Source of the DNA: Verrucomicrobiales bacterium
Lineage (GTDB): Bacteria; Verrucomicrobiota; Verrucomicrobiia; Verrucomicrobiales; DEV007
Assembly (NCBI GenBank): GCA_016795385.1
Contig: JAEUHI010000059.1
Coordinates: 1 to 32,284 of the forward strand
DNA length: 32,284 bases
Direction of reading: 5' to 3'
Position numbers and translations under genes: made by a program. Below are positions 1 through 6,981 of this stretch, piece by piece. The notes under the pieces were generated by a model that was not told the DNA's origin, searched no databases, and saw only the letters and a list, made by a program, of their open reading frames with translations. Numbering within the stretch: the stretch's first letter is position 1; the number at the start of each line of letters is the position of its first letter.

Positions 1-204
1 GTCGGGTTCCTCGATGAGGAGATGAAAATGGTTGGACATCACCGCATAGGTGACGACCCGGAGCCCGAGAAAGGCCTCGAGCTTGCGCATGAGCGCGACG
101 ATGAATTCCCGTTCCTCGTCGCCCAAGATGAAACGTCGGTCGACGACGCGCGACAGACAATGGTAATAGCTGAGGCCCTCCCCCCGGATGCGTGCTTGTC
201 TCAT
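1..204 (-). CDS. REP-associated tyrosine transposase (RAYT, Y1_Tnp/IS200-like), N-terminal part, cut by window edge
   Basis: The minus strand reads without a stop from an ATG at 204 to base 1 (68 codons; the gene continues outside the window). The fragment opens MRQARIRGEGLSYYHCLSR and reaches MSNHFHLLIEEP. The His-Phe-His (HUH) metal-binding motif preceded by Y-A-V-M-S-N is the hallmark of the Y1_Tnp fold. The catalytic tyrosine would lie further downstream and is not visible. Known for the family: these single-strand transposases act on REP-type palindromic repeats. Inference: it or a relative may be responsible for the palindromic repeats seen at 5767-6860. Upstream, 205-305 is non-coding and contains a tandem 10-mer (TGGCGGAGGT twice at 271-290). 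No clear ribosome-binding site is seen. Confidence 0.85.
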   Translation of the reverse strand, partial: MRQARIRGEGLSYYHCLSRVVDRRFILGDEEREFIVALMRKLEAFLGLRVVTYAVMSNHFHLLIEEPD

Positions 205-270
205 GGCAGTGCTCGTCTTGAAACGATATCAATATTGCACTCCTGAACAGTTTTTGGCAACCGAAAATTT

Positions 271-290
271 TGGCGGAGGTTGGCGGAGGT
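271..290. repeat. Tandem 10-mer upstream of the RAYT gene
   Basis: TGGCGGAGGT occurs twice back to back, followed by AACCTGTCCCCGTGAA. It lies between the transposase start and the next open frame. It may belong to the transposon or REP end, but the boundary is not provable from one copy. Confidence 0.5.
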
Positions 291-356
291 AACCTGTCCC
301 CGTGAATTTCGTGCGATGGGGAGGAGATTGAGATACACGAGGGCAACCTGAAAATC

Positions 357-566
357 ATGCCGCGGCTTTCCATGCGCAGCAGGGAAGGAGAGGAGGCCAC
401 TTACGCGCTGGACGATCACGGCCAATTCGTGTGGCTGCCCGACCCGGATGATCCGAAAGTGCAGCGCGGCATCTTCGTCTGCGATGACGACGGGAATGTC
501 CTTTCTGAAGAAAAGAATATCGAAAATGTTCTCCGAAAACTTTCTGAACTGGGCGACAAGGATTGA
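357..566 (+). CDS. Small acidic hypothetical protein, possibly 5'-truncated
   Basis: This is a 69-codon frame beginning MPRLSMRSREGEEATYALD and rich in Asp and Glu. I do not recognise a family. The frame stays open upstream to a TGA at 303-305, and the untranslated codons 306-356 have the same acidic character (C-D-G-E-E-I-E-I-H-E-G) but contain no ATG, GTG or TTG. That pattern suggests the original start was lost, with the break close to the RAYT-side sequence that ends near 305. There is no ribosome-binding site in front of the ATG at 357. It could equally be a chance frame. The product lacks a signal peptide or membrane segment. Confidence 0.35.
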   Translation: MPRLSMRSREGEEATYALDDHGQFVWLPDPDDPKVQRGIFVCDDDGNVLSEEKNIENVLRKLSELGDKD

Positions 567-626
567 TCGCCGGTTTGTGCCAACCGTCCCGGCTCATCTT
601 GCCGTTAGGCACGGCGAAGCCATGTT

Positions 627-1415
627 TTATGGAAGTGCCTCGATGGATTTCAGGATGGATCGTGCGATAGCTTCCCTCTTGGGCAGGTCATCCATGCCGT
701 GCGGGGTATCGATGTTTAAGGCGGCAAACACGGCTCCATCCGGTCTTTCTACCCAGCCTACCCACCAGCCCAGCGAGCCGTTCGAGCCAGTCTTGCCGCG
801 CAATATCCAATCGCGCCCGGCTTCAAGGATGATGATGTCTTTCACCAAACGCTGGTGTGCCTGCTGAAACGGAAGTTCGTTGCGATACAGTTTCCTGAGA
901 AAGCTTATTTGCTCCCGCGCGGAGATTTTCAGGTTTCCGTCCAACCAATAACCATCGTTTCCTCCAGAGGCATCCGCGTTTCCGTAATGGATGTTTCGCA
1001 GATATTCCGCGGCTTTTCCTTCGGGAATTTCCTTCGCAAAATTCTGGTAAACCCATACGGCGGAATGGCGCATCGACGAACGCAAATTCTGATCCTGATT
1101 CCAGGCCTCAAACATCCGTCTGGTTTTATCCCATTTGAAAACCTGAAATTCGTCACGCACCACGCCCGTCTCCAGAGCCATAAGTGCGTGCGGGATTTTG
1201 AATGTGGAAGCCGGAATGAAGCGCCGCCCGGAGCGTTCTCCGTCGAGCGTCCAAATCTTTCGGGCATTCTGACGTTCATCCGAAATGACAATGGTTCCGG
1301 TGACATTTACTTCATCGAAAAAATGTTTCCAATCCGGCCGCTCAGTCACTTCTTCCGCGGAGCAAATCGAAACAATCAGAATGAAAAGAGTAATCCCTGT
1401 CAAAAAAATGCGCAT
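627..1415 (-). CDS. Class D (OXA-type) beta-lactamase, exported
   Basis: This 262-aa serine beta-lactamase would hydrolyse beta-lactams in the periplasm. All class D motifs are present, and counted from the chosen start they fall close to standard numbering: the active-site S70-T-F-K73 (the lysine normally carboxylated), S118-A-V120, Y144-G-N146, the W-L-D-G tryptophan region near 157, and K208-T-G210. The N-terminus MRIFLTGITLFILIVSICSA is a signal peptide with cleavage expected after A20. I therefore prefer the ATG at 1415 over an in-frame GTG at 1466, which would add 17 residues (MIRVRQNLRARRSFGFF). No sensor or membrane domain is present, so it is an enzyme rather than a BlaR-type receptor. 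It is transcribed away from the neighbouring IS91 transposase end, about 330 bp distant. The substrate spectrum cannot be told from sequence. Confidence 0.93.
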   Translation of the reverse strand: MRIFLTGITLFILIVSICSAEEVTERPDWKHFFDEVNVTGTIVISDERQNARKIWTLDGERSGRRFIPASTFKIPHALMALETGVVRDEFQVFKWDKTRRMFEAWNQDQNLRSSMRHSAVWVYQNFAKEIPEGKAAEYLRNIHYGNADASGGNDGYWLDGNLKISAREQISFLRKLYRNELPFQQAHQRLVKDIIILEAGRDWILRGKTGSNGSLGWWVGWVERPDGAVFAALNIDTPHGMDDLPKREAIARSILKSIEALP

Positions 1416-1745
1416 AAAGAAGCCGAACGATCGCCGTGCCCGAAGGTTTTGTCGAACCCTGATCACTTTTTATTGCTAGGAATTCCCTTTCTCATCCCCT
1501 CGGCTCCCTTCCCGCCGAAGGCCCGGGGTCGGAGGGGGTTCGGGGGGAGGCAGGGGGCGTTCGGGGCCATCGCAGGCAAGAATCGCCCGATTTGGCCGGA
1601 TGAGTCAACCATTTTCACGTATCGAAGGACGGTTCCACCGATGGGGAGGCGGAAAATCGAGTTCGGAGGGCATGGCGCGCCGTCCCCGCTTGATTCCATT
1701 CTTGAAATCAGGCGGGCACTCCCGTGTCGCCGAACTGAGGGGACT
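1416..1745. other. Non-coding interval between beta-lactamase and IS91 transposase
   Basis: These 330 bp contain no convincing gene. They hold a strongly G-rich tract at about 1521-1577 (runs of 4-6 G) and then ordinary sequence up to the transposase stop codon. One terminus of the IS91-like element (the side downstream of the transposase) should lie here, but I cannot locate it by sequence alone. The beta-lactamase promoter should also be here; no strong -35/-10 pair was recognised. Confidence 0.5.
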
Positions 1746-3257
1746 TCAATTCACCCCCGCGACCACCCACTCCTCTTCAGGGAACGGATCGGGCGCGTCG
1801 AGGACGAGGCGACGTCCGTCGCCAAGGTCCAGTTCGGGCGCAGCCCACGCGGGATCGACTTCCGTCCACCGATCCGGTCCGAACTCCTCGAAGTCGTCCC
1901 GCCAGATCGCGTGGGGCGGTGCCTCGATCGGCTCCATCGTTTCGATGTCGAAAGGCGGGTCCGGTGGCGGCGGCAGCGCGATGACGCCTTCCCAAAGCCC
2001 ATGAAGCCGCAAAAAGAACTCCACCTCGCTCCTACGAGTCATCGTCCCCACGACGTGCATCGTTCCCGGACAAAAAGGGCACTTGTGCGGATCTTCGCCC
2101 CAGACCCTCATGATGAGTTCCCGCCAGAGCGGTCGGAGCGCCCGACCGCTCCGCGGTTCAGGCGGCGGCAAAATGAAGAGAGTTCCGGGAGGAGGAGTTT
2201 CCGACGTTACGGGCCTCTTCGCCTCCGCCATCTCCGGTCTCCTCCTCCCCGTCTTCGCCGCCACTCCGCGGCTCTTGTTCGAATAGAGTCCGTAGTAGCG
2301 GACGGTTTGCTGCCCTTTGGGCGGAATGTGCTCCACGGTCGCGGCCAGAAAGTCGACGGCCTCGAAGATCTGGAAGTTTCGCTTGGTGTGCCAGCTCCGC
2401 TTGGAGCGGTAGATGACCTTGCCGGTCGATTCGTTCCAGGTGATTTTTTCGAGCGAAAAGGGGGCCCGCAAGAGGTATTCCGCCAGGCGTTTCCGCCCCT
2501 CGACATCTTGCGGCGCGACGGGTTTCACTCCGGCATCGAGGCTGAATCCGCTGTGGGTCCAAGCGAGGAGTTGGCGGAGCTTCTTTTCGCTGATGAGCCG
2601 CTCCCGACGGAGCTCCGCGAGGAAACAGTGGCGGAAAAGGTCGGCGAGCGGTTCAACGCCTTCGACCGGTAGGACGTGGAAGCGGCCCTCGCGATCCACG
2701 AGGCCGGAGGTCGCCAGCACGTGGAGGTGCGGATGGAAATTGAGGTAGTCACCGAAGGTCTGCACGGCGGCGACGGCGGCGATCTGGCCCTCGGGCAACT
2801 TGAGCCTCACTCGCATCCAGTCGCGCAGGCTCTCGATGGCGGCGCTGAAGAGGTGATCGAGGAGCTTGCGGCGTTTGCGGAAGATGCCGCGCAGGGGTTT
2901 CGGCATGGTGAAGACGAATTGCCGATGCGGCACCTCGAAGCAGAGGACGCGGGCAATCCAGTCGCCGGTGGCGCGGACTTTGCGCTGATGGCAACTCGGG
3001 CAGAAGTGCCGCGTCTTGCAGGTGAAGGCGAGGAGGCGCTCGTGGCCGCAATCGGGGCACTGGAGCCGCGTGAACCCGCCCGCGAGGTCGCCGCAGCGGT
3101 GGAACTGGCGCACGACATCGACCGCGTCGTGGCGGAGGGGACCGTGGATCGGGCGGTGGCGTTTCTCGTAACCGGATTCGAAGTCGGACCAGCAGTGGTG
3201 GACGAGTTGCCAGAGGGGCGAGGCTCGGGGACGGCGCGGGCGGTAGACGGATGGCAT
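1746..3257 (-). CDS. IS91-family rolling-circle transposase (Y2 HUH)
   Basis: This 503-aa protein has the IS91 layout. An N-terminal zinc-binding region has Cys67-x2-Cys70, Cys80, Cys86 and Cys89 (C-P-D-C ... F-C-P-S-C). It is followed by the HUH motif N-F-H-P-H-L-H-V-L (His175, 177, 179) and a tyrosine cluster Y-Y-G-L-Y-S-N-K-S-R-G (321-331) with two tyrosines four apart, as required for the two-tyrosine nickases. A C-terminal C-P-F-C-P-G-T-M pair near the end is also typical. The length is near normal and no frameshift is seen, so the enzyme looks intact. IS91 elements transpose by single-strand rolling-circle replication and can mobilise adjacent DNA. The ATG at 3257 lies inside a perfect hairpin (3256-3285). 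The element lies between a beta-lactamase gene and icd. The extreme C-terminus is acidic and proline-rich. Confidence 0.93.
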   Translation of the reverse strand: MPSVYRPRRPRASPLWQLVHHCWSDFESGYEKRHRPIHGPLRHDAVDVVRQFHRCGDLAGGFTRLQCPDCGHERLLAFTCKTRHFCPSCHQRKVRATGDWIARVLCFEVPHRQFVFTMPKPLRGIFRKRRKLLDHLFSAAIESLRDWMRVRLKLPEGQIAAVAAVQTFGDYLNFHPHLHVLATSGLVDREGRFHVLPVEGVEPLADLFRHCFLAELRRERLISEKKLRQLLAWTHSGFSLDAGVKPVAPQDVEGRKRLAEYLLRAPFSLEKITWNESTGKVIYRSKRSWHTKRNFQIFEAVDFLAATVEHIPPKGQQTVRYYGLYSNKSRGVAAKTGRRRPEMAEAKRPVTSETPPPGTLFILPPPEPRSGRALRPLWRELIMRVWGEDPHKCPFCPGTMHVVGTMTRRSEVEFFLRLHGLWEGVIALPPPPDPPFDIETMEPIEAPPHAIWRDDFEEFGPDRWTEVDPAWAAPELDLGDGRRLVLDAPDPFPEEEWVVAGVN

Positions 3258-3285
3258 GATAACTGTTTTGAAGAACAGTTATCAT
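3256..3285. promoter_or_regulatory. 12-bp perfect hairpin covering the IS91 transposase start codon
   Basis: ATGATAACTGTT (3256-3267) and AACAGTTATCAT (3274-3285) are exact reverse complements separated by TTGAAG. The transposase start codon (ATG at 3257-3255, minus strand) lies in one arm. It may be the terminal hairpin of the IS91-like element, a translation-limiting structure in the transposase mRNA, or both. It is AT-rich in an otherwise GC-rich region. Confidence 0.75.
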
Positions 3286-3359
3286 GAAAGCAGTTCAGAT
3301 GAATACTTAAAATTTTGACTTATGGAAATCCCGAATACCGTGGATTACTCACCCCCAAG

Positions 3360-5579
3360 TCACCCCAAAATCCCATTCAGCGTCCCACTCGGCCGCATTG
3401 CGGCCGCGACCCTCGCCTCATCGGGCTGGTAATACCCGCCGATGTCCACGGCCTTGCCCTGCACGGCGATGAGCTCCTCGACGATCTTGGCTTCATTCGC
3501 CGTCAACGCTTCGGCGATCGGGGCGAACTCCGCCTTCAGCGCGGGATCCTCGTCCTGGGCGTCCAACTGCTGCGCCCAGTAGAGCGCGAGGTAGAAGTGG
3601 CTGCCGCGGTTGTCGATCGTCCCGAGCTTGCGGCCGGGGGAGCGGTCGTGCTTCAGGAAGTCGCCGGTGGCGGCGTCGAGGGTCTTGGCGAGGAGCTTCG
3701 CTTTGGCGTTGCCGGTGACGTCGCCGAGGTGCTCGAGCGACACGGCGAGGGCGAGGAATTCGCCGAGGCTGTCCCAGCGCAGGTAATTCTCGGCGAGGAA
3801 CTGCTGGACGTGTTTCGGCGCGGAGCCGCCGGCCCCCGTCTCGAAGAGGCCGCCGCCGTTCATGAGGGGGACGACGGAGAGCATCTTCGCACTCGTGCCG
3901 AGCTCGAGGATGGGGAAGAGGTCGGTGAGGTAGTCGCGGAGGACGTTGCCGGTGACGGAGATGGTGTCCTCGCCGCGGCGGATGCGGGCGAGGCTGTATT
4001 CGGTGGCCTCGACGGGGGAGAGGATCATGATCTGGAGTCCGTCGGTGTCGTGTTCGCCGAGGTATTCGCCGACCTTCTTGATGAGCTCGGCGTCGTGGGC
4101 GCGGTCCTCGTCGAGCCAGAAGACGGCGGGGCTGCCGGTGGCGCGGGCGCGGGTGACGGCGAGCTTCACCCAGTCGCGGATGGGGGCGTCCTTCGTCTGG
4201 CAGGCGCGCCAGATGTCGCCTTTCGAGACGTCGTGTGAGAGGAGGACTTTGCCGGAGGCGTCGACGACGCGGACGCTGCCCTCGCCGGGGATCTCGAAGG
4301 TCTTGTCGTGCGAGCCGTATTCCTCGGCTTTCTGGGCCATGAGGCCGACATTGGGGACGGAGCCCATCGTGGCGGGGTCGAAGGCGCCGTGGGCCTTGCA
4401 GTCGTCGATGACGACGGTGTAGATGCCGGCGTAGCTGGAATCGGGGATGACGGCGAGGGTGTCCTGCTCCTTGCCGAGCTTGTTCCACATCTTGCCGGAG
4501 GTGCGGATCATCGCGGGCATGGAGGCATCCACGATGACGTCGCTGGGGACGTGGAGATTGGTGATGCCGAGGTCGGAATTGACCATGGCGAGGTCGGGGC
4601 CGGCGGCATAGGCGGCGGCGATGTCCGCCTCGATCACAGCCTTTTCATCGGCGGGCAGGCTCTCGATCTTGGCGACGAGGTCGCCGAAGCCGTTGCGGAA
4701 GTCGACGCCGAGTTTGTCGAGGGTGGCGCGGTGCTTGGCGATGAGGTCCTTGAAGTAAACCTCGACAGCATGGCCGAAGATGATGGGGTCGGAGACCTTC
4801 ATCATGGTGGCCTTCATGTGGAGGGAAAGGAGGACGCCCTCGGCCTTGGCGGCGGCGACCTGTTCCTCGAGGAAGGCGACGAGGGCCTTTTTCCGCATGA
4901 CGGTGGCGTCGAAGATCTCGCCGGCCTTCAGCGGGGTGGAGGCCTTCAGCACGGTGGTGGAGCCATCGGCGGCGACGAACTCGATCTTCACATCGGTGGG
5001 CTCCTCGACGGTCACGGACTTTTCATTCGAGAAGAAGTCGTCGGCGCCCATGGTGGCGACGCGGGTCTTCGAATCGGGCGACCACTTGCCCATGGAGTGG
5101 GGATTGGCCTTGGCGTAGTCCTTCACGGCCTTGGGGGCGCGGCGGTCGGAATTGCCCTCGCGGAGGACGGGGTTGACGGCGCTGCCCTTGACGCGGTCGT
5201 AGCGGGCCTTGATGTCCTTCAGCTCGGGGGTGGAGGCGTCCTCAGGGTAATCGGGGAGGGCGTAGCCCTGCGACTGGAGCTCGGCGATGGCCTCCAGGAG
5301 CTGGGGGACGGAGGCGGAAATGTTGGGGAGCTTGACGATGTTCGCCTCGGGGGTGGTGGCGAGCTGGCCGAGGGAGGTGAGGAAGTCGGGGATGCGCTGC
5401 TCTTCCTTCAGGAACTCGGGGAAGAGGGCGAGGATGCGTCCGGCGAGGGAGATGTCGGGAGCCTCGACCGCGATGCCCGACGACTTCGTGAAGGCCCGGA
5501 CGATGGGCAGCAGGGAATAGGTCGCGAGGGCGGGAGCTTCGTCGGTCTTCGTGTAGTGGATCGTGGGGACGGTGGACAT
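3360..5579 (-). CDS. icd: Isocitrate dehydrogenase [NADP+], monomeric type
   Basis: A 739-aa enzyme of the monomeric IDH family (usual length about 740) that converts isocitrate to 2-oxoglutarate, CO2 and NADPH in the TCA cycle. Recognisable blocks are K-T-D-E-A-P-A-L-A-T-Y-S near residue 11, K-L-P-N-I-S-A-S-V-P-Q at 83-93, and K-G-S-A-V-N-P-V-L-R-E-G-N-S-D-R-R at 131-147. The last supplies Ser133, Arg140 and Arg146, matching the substrate-binding Ser132, Arg139 and Arg145 of the Azotobacter enzyme. Further blocks are S-L-H-M-K-A-T-M-M-K-V-S-D-P (catalytic Lys) and R-D-Y-L-T-D-L-F-P (metal-binding Asp pair). It is intact and starts at an ATG with no visible Shine-Dalgarno. It is transcribed alone, away from the toxin-antitoxin cassette, and its 3' end faces the IS91 element. 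Confidence 0.97.
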   Translation of the reverse strand: MSTVPTIHYTKTDEAPALATYSLLPIVRAFTKSSGIAVEAPDISLAGRILALFPEFLKEEQRIPDFLTSLGQLATTPEANIVKLPNISASVPQLLEAIAELQSQGYALPDYPEDASTPELKDIKARYDRVKGSAVNPVLREGNSDRRAPKAVKDYAKANPHSMGKWSPDSKTRVATMGADDFFSNEKSVTVEEPTDVKIEFVAADGSTTVLKASTPLKAGEIFDATVMRKKALVAFLEEQVAAAKAEGVLLSLHMKATMMKVSDPIIFGHAVEVYFKDLIAKHRATLDKLGVDFRNGFGDLVAKIESLPADEKAVIEADIAAAYAAGPDLAMVNSDLGITNLHVPSDVIVDASMPAMIRTSGKMWNKLGKEQDTLAVIPDSSYAGIYTVVIDDCKAHGAFDPATMGSVPNVGLMAQKAEEYGSHDKTFEIPGEGSVRVVDASGKVLLSHDVSKGDIWRACQTKDAPIRDWVKLAVTRARATGSPAVFWLDEDRAHDAELIKKVGEYLGEHDTDGLQIMILSPVEATEYSLARIRRGEDTISVTGNVLRDYLTDLFPILELGTSAKMLSVVPLMNGGGLFETGAGGSAPKHVQQFLAENYLRWDSLGEFLALAVSLEHLGDVTGNAKAKLLAKTLDAATGDFLKHDRSPGRKLGTIDNRGSHFYLALYWAQQLDAQDEDPALKAEFAPIAEALTANEAKIVEELIAVQGKAVDIGGYYQPDEARVAAAMRPSGTLNGILG

Positions 5580-5700
5580 GGTCGTGACTAGGGTAAAGAG
5601 GCCGCAAAACGCGGTGGGAGCCGATAAACGAAGGCGAGGGGAAAATCAACTCAGGGTCATGAGTCACGGGTTGGAGGCGCGCTTGGCTTCGGTGGGGAAG

Positions 5701-5728
5701 TAAAAGGTAAAAAGTAAAAGGTAAAAGG
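5701..5728. repeat. Heptamer tandem repeat (TAAAAGG) x4
   Basis: Four consecutive 7-bp units: TAAAAGG, TAAAAAG, TAAAAGG, TAAAAGG. They lie in the interval between icd and the toxin-antitoxin cassette. The tract is A-rich and stands out from the GC-rich background. Confidence 0.75.
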
Positions 5729-5766
5729 TGGGTGCGGATGAATGCGTTGGGATTCACGTAGGGTAT

Positions 5767-5867
5767 GAATGTGGCTGCGACTTCAGTCGCAGGGCGCGGA
5801 CCGCAGGGCGGGCCACGGGTGGCGCGATCGGGGTGGCGTAGGGCGGAATTGCATTCCGCCGGTGGGA
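5767..5867 (+). repeat. REP-like composite repeat, left copy
   Basis: This 101-bp sequence recurs almost exactly at 6649-6763 in the same orientation. It contains two hairpins: CTGCGACTTCAGTCGCAG (5775-5792, 8-bp stem, 2-nt loop) and GGCGGAATTGCATTCCGCC (5842-5860, 8-bp stem, 3-nt loop). It is non-coding and resembles REP elements mobilised by RAYT transposases. Confidence 0.85.
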
Positions 5868-5912
5868 GTGGGTCGGTGGCCTAACGCCAGACAACGACCG
5901 GACCAACGAAGG

Positions 5913-5931
5913 GGCGGATTGCAAATCCACC
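5913..5931. repeat. Single REP-like hairpin
   Basis: GGCGGATTGCAAATCCACC forms an 8-bp stem with one mismatch and a 3-nt loop. Its size and layout match the hairpins in the flanking composite repeats, but it has its own sequence. Confidence 0.6.
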
Positions 5932-5953
5932 CTACGGAGAAAAGGGCGCGACC

Positions 5954-5994
5954 TTGACAGTATGCACGATTTCCCTTTCATTCATACTCATGAA
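5954..5994 (+). promoter_or_regulatory. Candidate promoter and operator of the RHH/PIN toxin-antitoxin pair
   Basis: TTGACA at 5954-5959 is an exact sigma-70 -35 box. A weak -10 candidate, TTTCAT or TTCATT, lies about 17 bp downstream. A small palindrome TTCAT-ACTC-ATGAA (5981-5994) overlaps the antitoxin ATG at 5990. RHH antitoxins usually repress their own operon through such sites, so it is a plausible operator. The transcript would have a very short leader. Confidence 0.4.
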
Positions 5995-6226
5995 AACGAG
6001 GGTCACGATCACACTGGATCCCGAGGTTCACCGCCTCGCCAAACAGACCGCCCGCCAGCGCAAGACGACGGTCTCGGGTCTGATCGCCTCGCTCGTCCGA
6101 GCCGAGTCCCGTGCACCGAAACGCGGCATCGTCGCCGACATGATCGGAAGCGCGAGCCTGCGGGAACCCGCCGGAAACGAGGATCCCCTGTTCAAAGCCC
6201 TCTCGGAAAAATACCTCCGCGAATGA
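5990..6226 (+). CDS. Ribbon-helix-helix antitoxin of a PIN-type toxin-antitoxin pair
   Basis: This 78-aa protein starts MKTRVTITLDPEVHRLAK. The beta strand T-R-V-T-I-T-L followed by two helices, ending in V-S-G-L-I-A-S-L-V (about residues 1-36), is the ribbon-helix-helix DNA-binding fold of VapB-like antitoxins. The remaining C-terminal half would wrap the toxin. I chose the ATG at 5990, where the RHH strand begins, over an in-frame upstream start at 5954 that falls on the -35 box. Its stop codon overlaps the toxin start (ATGA), so the two are translationally coupled. Likely role: binds and neutralises the PIN toxin and represses the operon. Confidence 0.85.
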   Translation: MKTRVTITLDPEVHRLAKQTARQRKTTVSGLIASLVRAESRAPKRGIVADMIGSASLREPAGNEDPLFKALSEKYLRE

Positions 6227-6624
6227 GAATCCTCATCGACACGGACGTACTCCTCGATGTGGCGCTGGCCCGCGAACCGCATGTGGCAGCGAGCGCCGGG
6301 GTCCTCGAATGGGCGGAAGCCGGAGGCGAGGCGGCGGTCGCGTGGCATTCCTTGACGAACCTCGGCTACTTGCTGAAGGGAGGGCGCCCGTTCCTCAAGA
6401 ATCTGCTGCGGCTCGTCGAAGTGCCGGCAACCGGAACGCAGGACGCCACCCGTGCCCTCGAGTCTCCGATGCCGGATCTCGAGGACGCCTTCCAAGTCGC
6501 GGCCGCCCTAGTTTGGAAGGCCGACTTCATCGTGACGCGGAACCTGAGCGACTACCGCAAGTCCCCCATCCCCGCGCTCTCGCCGACGCAGTTTCTCACA
6601 AGGTCAGGCGAACGCGGTTTGTGA
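6223..6624 (+). CDS. PIN-domain ribonuclease toxin (VapC-like, PIN_3 type)
   Basis: A 133-aa PIN-domain protein. It starts MRILIDTDVLLDVALAREP, giving the first catalytic Asp (D6). The middle motif S-L-T-N-L-G-Y-L-L (43-51), the acidic D-L-E-D-A-F-Q (85-91) and A-D-F-I-V-T-R-N-L-S-D-Y (100-111) follow the PIN_3 pattern, in which Asn replaces the Glu seen in classical VapC. PIN toxins cleave RNA, often tRNA or rRNA, with Mg2+. Its ATG overlaps the antitoxin stop by four bases. The product appears complete. The pair is bracketed by two direct copies of a REP-like repeat, 122 bp before the antitoxin and 24 bp after this gene. Confidence 0.9.
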   Translation: MRILIDTDVLLDVALAREPHVAASAGVLEWAEAGGEAAVAWHSLTNLGYLLKGGRPFLKNLLRLVEVPATGTQDATRALESPMPDLEDAFQVAAALVWKADFIVTRNLSDYRKSPIPALSPTQFLTRSGERGL

Positions 6625-6648
6625 GTCGCGCGGGACTTCGCCGGGAGG

Positions 6649-6763
6649 GAATGAGGCTGCGACTTCAGTCGCAGGGCGCGGACCGCAGGGCGCGGACCGC
6701 AGGGCGGGTCACGGACGGCGGAATCGGGGTGGTGTAGGGCGGAATTGCATTCCGCCGGTGGGA
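6649..6763 (+). repeat. REP-like composite repeat, right copy
   Basis: Direct copy of 5767-5867 with the same two hairpins (6657-6674 and 6738-6756). It differs mainly by a 14-bp tandem duplication of AGGGCGCGGACCGC and a few substitutions. It begins 24 bp after the toxin stop codon. Confidence 0.85.
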
Positions 6764-6834
6764 AAGCGGACGTTGTAACGCGATCGGACGCCGGATTCCG
6801 GTGGTGTCATCCCCCCCTACTCCGCCGCCCCCGA

Positions 6835-6860
6835 CCTGTCGGGCGACAGGAATGTCGCCC
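6835..6860. repeat. Overlapping REP-like hairpins upstream of carA
   Basis: GGGCGACAGGAATGTCGCCC (6841-6860) has a perfect 8-bp stem with a 4-nt loop. It overlaps CCTGTCGGGCGACAGG (6835-6850, 7-bp stem). The two structures are mutually exclusive. They could be a plain REP variant, or could affect the carA leader; nothing else supports regulation. Confidence 0.6.
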
Positions 6861-6981
6861 CTCCTTGGCCCCACCCATGACAATGACCCGTGTCCCACGA
6901 CCGCCGAAAGAAAAACCTTTTGAATCCCCCGGCTTTTCTGCCATGATCCCAAGGCCCTTTTTCCTCCGGGCCGAATCCTCC

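Noticed and set aside
855..2672. 605-codon plus-strand open frame
   Set aside because: It runs antisense through the beta-lactamase and the IS91 transposase, is Arg/Pro-rich and has no domain. It is a shadow.
6764..6981. Riboswitch or attenuator in front of carA
   Set aside because: Only REP-like hairpins are visible. There is no known aptamer pattern, leader peptide or terminator with a U-tract.
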